Source: Vibrio mytili
GTDB lineage: Bacteria > Pseudomonadota > Gammaproteobacteria > Enterobacterales > Vibrionaceae
Assembly: GCF_000830505.1 (NCBI RefSeq)
Contig: NZ_JXOK01000022.1
Coordinates: 52,217-116,216 of the forward strand
Direction: 5' to 3'
Length of the DNA: 64,000 nt
Shown here in pieces: positions 61,747 to 64,000 of this stretch (position 1 is its first letter; each line of letters begins with the position of its first letter). The notes below the pieces were generated by a model. That model was given only the letters and a program-made list of their open reading frames with translations, was not told the origin of the DNA and made no database searches. The translations under genes were made by a program, and so were the position numbers.

Positions 61747-63846
61747 GTGGCTCGTAAAACTCCTATTGAGCGCTACCGCAATATCGGTATCTGTGCTCAC
61801 GTAGATGCAGGAAAAACAACCACAACTGAGCGTATTCTGTTCTACACTGGCCTTTCTCACAAAATCGGCGAAGTTCACGATGGTGCTGCAACCATGGACT
61901 GGATGGAGCAGGAGCAGGAACGTGGTATCACTATCACATCCGCTGCGACTACTACTTTCTGGCGTGGTATGGAAGCACAATTCCCAGAGCATCGCGTAAA
62001 CATCATTGATACCCCTGGACACGTTGACTTTACTATCGAAGTAGAGCGTTCTCTTCGTGTACTTGATGGTGCTGTGGTTGTGTTCTGTGGCTCATCTGGT
62101 GTTGAACCTCAGTCTGAAACAGTATGGCGTCAAGCTGACAAATACCACGTTCCACGTATGGTATTCGTGAACAAGATGGACCGTGCGGGTGCAGACTTCC
62201 TACGCGTTGTGGACCAAATTAAAAATCGTCTTGGTGCGAACCCTGTTCCAATCCAGCTTAACGTTGGTGCCGAAGAGGACTTCAAAGGTGTCATCGACCT
62301 TATCAAGATGAAAATGATCAACTGGAATGAAGCCGATCAAGGTACTTCGTTTACTTACGAAGACATTCCAGCTGACATGATCGAGCTTGCTGAAGAGTGG
62401 CGCAACCATATGGTTGAGTCTGCCGCAGAAGCTAGCGAAGAGCTGATGGACAAATACCTTGAAGAAGGTGAGCTGACTGAAGCTGAGATCAAGCAAGCAC
62501 TTCGTACTCGCACACTAAACAACGAAATCGTTCTAGCCACTTGTGGTAGTGCGTTTAAGAATAAAGGTGTTCAAGCGGTACTCGATGCTGTGATCGAATT
62601 CTTGCCATCGCCTATCGACGTTCCTGCTATTAAAGGTGTCGATGAAAGAGACAATCAAGTTGAACGTCATGCCGACGACAATGAACCTTTCTCAGCGCTA
62701 GCGTTTAAGATCGCGACTGACCCATTCGTGGGCACGCTAACTTTCATGCGAGTTTACTCTGGTGTAGTAAACTCAGGTGATGGGGTTTACAACTCTGTCA
62801 AAGAGAAGAAAGAGCGTTTTGGTCGTATCGTGCAGATGCATGCGAATAAGCGTGAAGAAGTTAAAGAAGTTCGTGCTGGTGATATCGCTGCAGCCATCGG
62901 TCTGAAAGACGTAACCACAGGTGATACCTTGTGTGACCAGAACCACAAAGTGATTCTGGAACGCATGGAGTTCCCACAACCGGTTATTCAGATTGCTGTA
63001 GAGCCTCGTTCTAAGGCAGACCAAGAAAAAATGGGTATCGCGCTAGGTAAACTGGCAGCGGAAGATCCATCTTTCCGCGTGGAAACCGACGACGAAACGG
63101 GTCAGACTCTGATCTCTGGTATGGGTGAACTTCATCTAGATATCATCGTCGATCGTATGAAGCGTGAATTCAGCGTTGATTGTAACGTTGGTAAACCTCA
63201 GGTTGCTTACCGTGAAACCATTCGTGGCAAAGCGGAAGTAGAAGGTAAGTTTGTTCGTCAATCAGGTGGTCGTGGTCAATACGGTCATGTGTGGATCAAG
63301 CTTGAGCCTTCAGAGCCTGGTGAAGGTTTCGTATTCGTCGACGAAATCGTGGGTGGTGTTGTTCCTAAGGAATACATCAACTCGGTATCGAAAGGTATCG
63401 AAGAACAAATGAATAGTGGTGTTCTAGCGGGTTATCCTGTATTGGATATCAAAGCAACATTGTTTGATGGTTCTTACCACGATGTAGACTCAAGTGAGAT
63501 GGCGTTTAAGATCGCTGGCTCAATGGCGTTCAAGAAAGGTGCACTAGAAGCTCAACCTGTGATTCTAGAGCCAATGATGAATGTCGAAGTAACCACTCCG
63601 GAAGATTGGATGGGTGACGTTGTTGGTGACCTAAACCGTCGTCGCGGTATCATTGAAGGTATGGACGAAGGTGTGGCTGGTCTGAAGATCATCCGTGCTC
63701 AAGTGCCACTATCTGAGATGTTTGGTTACGCAACTGACTTACGTTCTGCAACTCAAGGCCGTGCGTCTTACTCTATGGAGTTTCACGAGTACGCTGAAGT
63801 GCCGAAAAACTTCGCAGATAAAATTATTGCAGAGCGTGGTTACTAA
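61747..63846 (+). CDS. fusA: Elongation factor G
   Basis: The translocation GTPase. The 699-aa protein starts at GTG 61747 with AGAGGA upstream. It shows G1 [28 protein letters not shown] (switch I/G2), G3 DTPGHVDFT and G4 [10 protein letters not shown], followed by domains II-V. Family length is normal. Confidence 0.99.
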   Translation: MARKTPIERYRNIGICAHVDAGKTTTTERILFYTGLSHKIGEVHDGAATMDWMEQEQERGITITSAATTTFWRGMEAQFPEHRVNIIDTPGHVDFTIEVERSLRVLDGAVVVFCGSSGVEPQSETVWRQADKYHVPRMVFVNKMDRAGADFLRVVDQIKNRLGANPVPIQLNVGAEEDFKGVIDLIKMKMINWNEADQGTSFTYEDIPADMIELAEEWRNHMVESAAEASEELMDKYLEEGELTEAEIKQALRTRTLNNEIVLATCGSAFKNKGVQAVLDAVIEFLPSPIDVPAIKGVDERDNQVERHADDNEPFSALAFKIATDPFVGTLTFMRVYSGVVNSGDGVYNSVKEKKERFGRIVQMHANKREEVKEVRAGDIAAAIGLKDVTTGDTLCDQNHKVILERMEFPQPVIQIAVEPRSKADQEKMGIALGKLAAEDPSFRVETDDETGQTLISGMGELHLDIIVDRMKREFSVDCNVGKPQVAYRETIRGKAEVEGKFVRQSGGRGQYGHVWIKLEPSEPGEGFVFVDEIVGGVVPKEYINSVSKGIEEQMNSGVLAGYPVLDIKATLFDGSYHDVDSSEMAFKIAGSMAFKKGALEAQPVILEPMMNVEVTTPEDWMGDVVGDLNRRRGIIEGMDEGVAGLKIIRAQVPLSEMFGYATDLRSATQGRASYSMEFHEYAEVPKNFADKIIAERGY

Positions 63847-64000
63847 TTGACGATTGAATTGCAAAAAGTTTACGACTTTTTGCGAGATCATACCGTCCAA
63901 ATATTGCGCTAACGGGCGTTGGCGCATAAAATAACAATTTCTGGCGCGTCGTCGATCAATAATGATCACGGCGAATCATAACTAGGAAGGAACACGATCG
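63847..64000 (+). other. fusA-tuf intergenic region; tuf expected to start at the edge
   Basis: The gap ends with AGGAAGGAACACGATCG. By analogy with the E. coli fusA-tuf spacer this positions a GTG start of elongation factor Tu at base 64000, but the gene itself is outside the window. Confidence 0.5.

Overview
The window is ordinary core chromosome of a marine gammaproteobacterium, almost certainly a Vibrio close to the V. parahaemolyticus / V. alginolyticus / V. harveyi group. The evidence is the Na+-driven flagellar motor protein MotX next to purA, a CRP nearly identical to that of E. coli, the rpsL-rpsG-fusA operon beside tusDCB, and gene order matching known Vibrio chromosome I blocks. 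I see no prophage, CRISPR array, insertion sequence, integron or secretion cluster.

Layout. 1-5.4 kb: frdA (runs off the left edge), divergent epmA, a VanZ-like gene, a TetR regulator and a DHH phosphoesterase. 5.4-12 kb: leftward rhodanese (yibN) - secB - gpsA - cysE - envC, with gpmM divergent. 12-17.5 kb: a leftward DMT transporter, a SLC13/DASS symporter, psd and rsgA, then rightward orn. 17.6-19.1 kb: a tandem tRNA array of five Gly(GCC) and four initiator Met genes with three decayed Gly units. 19.1-19.75 kb: an AT-rich gap with DnaA boxes at the position of E. coli datA. 19.7-32 kb: queG and the tsaE-amiB-mutL-miaA-hfq-hflX-hflK-hflC-purA superoperon region. 32-40 kb: motX, hmp/nsrR, rnr-rlmB, gph-trpS. 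40-46 kb: pabA and astC-astA-astD with a DUF1338 gene. 46-60.5 kb: crp, prkB, yheU, yheT, a TIGR02444 gene, yheS, kefG-kefB, yheV, slyD, an isoaspartyl peptidase, slyX with a WD40 lipoprotein, fkpA, yheO and tusDCB. 60.6-64 kb: rpsL-rpsG-fusA, ending at the first base of a probable tuf gene.

Themes. Translation and tRNA biology (epmA, tsaE, miaA, queG, tus, rsgA, rnr, rlmB, hflX, tRNA array, str operon), envelope growth (envC, amiB, psd, hflKC), NO detoxification with its repressor (hmp/nsrR) and arginine catabolism (ast). Several regulatory sites read clearly from the sequence: a full FliA (sigma-28) promoter before motX, two NsrR-type operators between hmp and nsrR, a canonical sigma-70 promoter before rpsL, a tRNA promoter with a GC-rich discriminator, and a CRP-like site between frdA and epmA.

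Data quality. Six conserved genes (a DMT transporter, rsgA, rnr, rlmB, pabA, yheT) are each broken once, and each is restored by adding a single base. This looks like sequencing or assembly deletions rather than biology. The most interesting non-genic signals are the datA-like DnaA-box region and the decayed, co-amplified tRNA units beside it.
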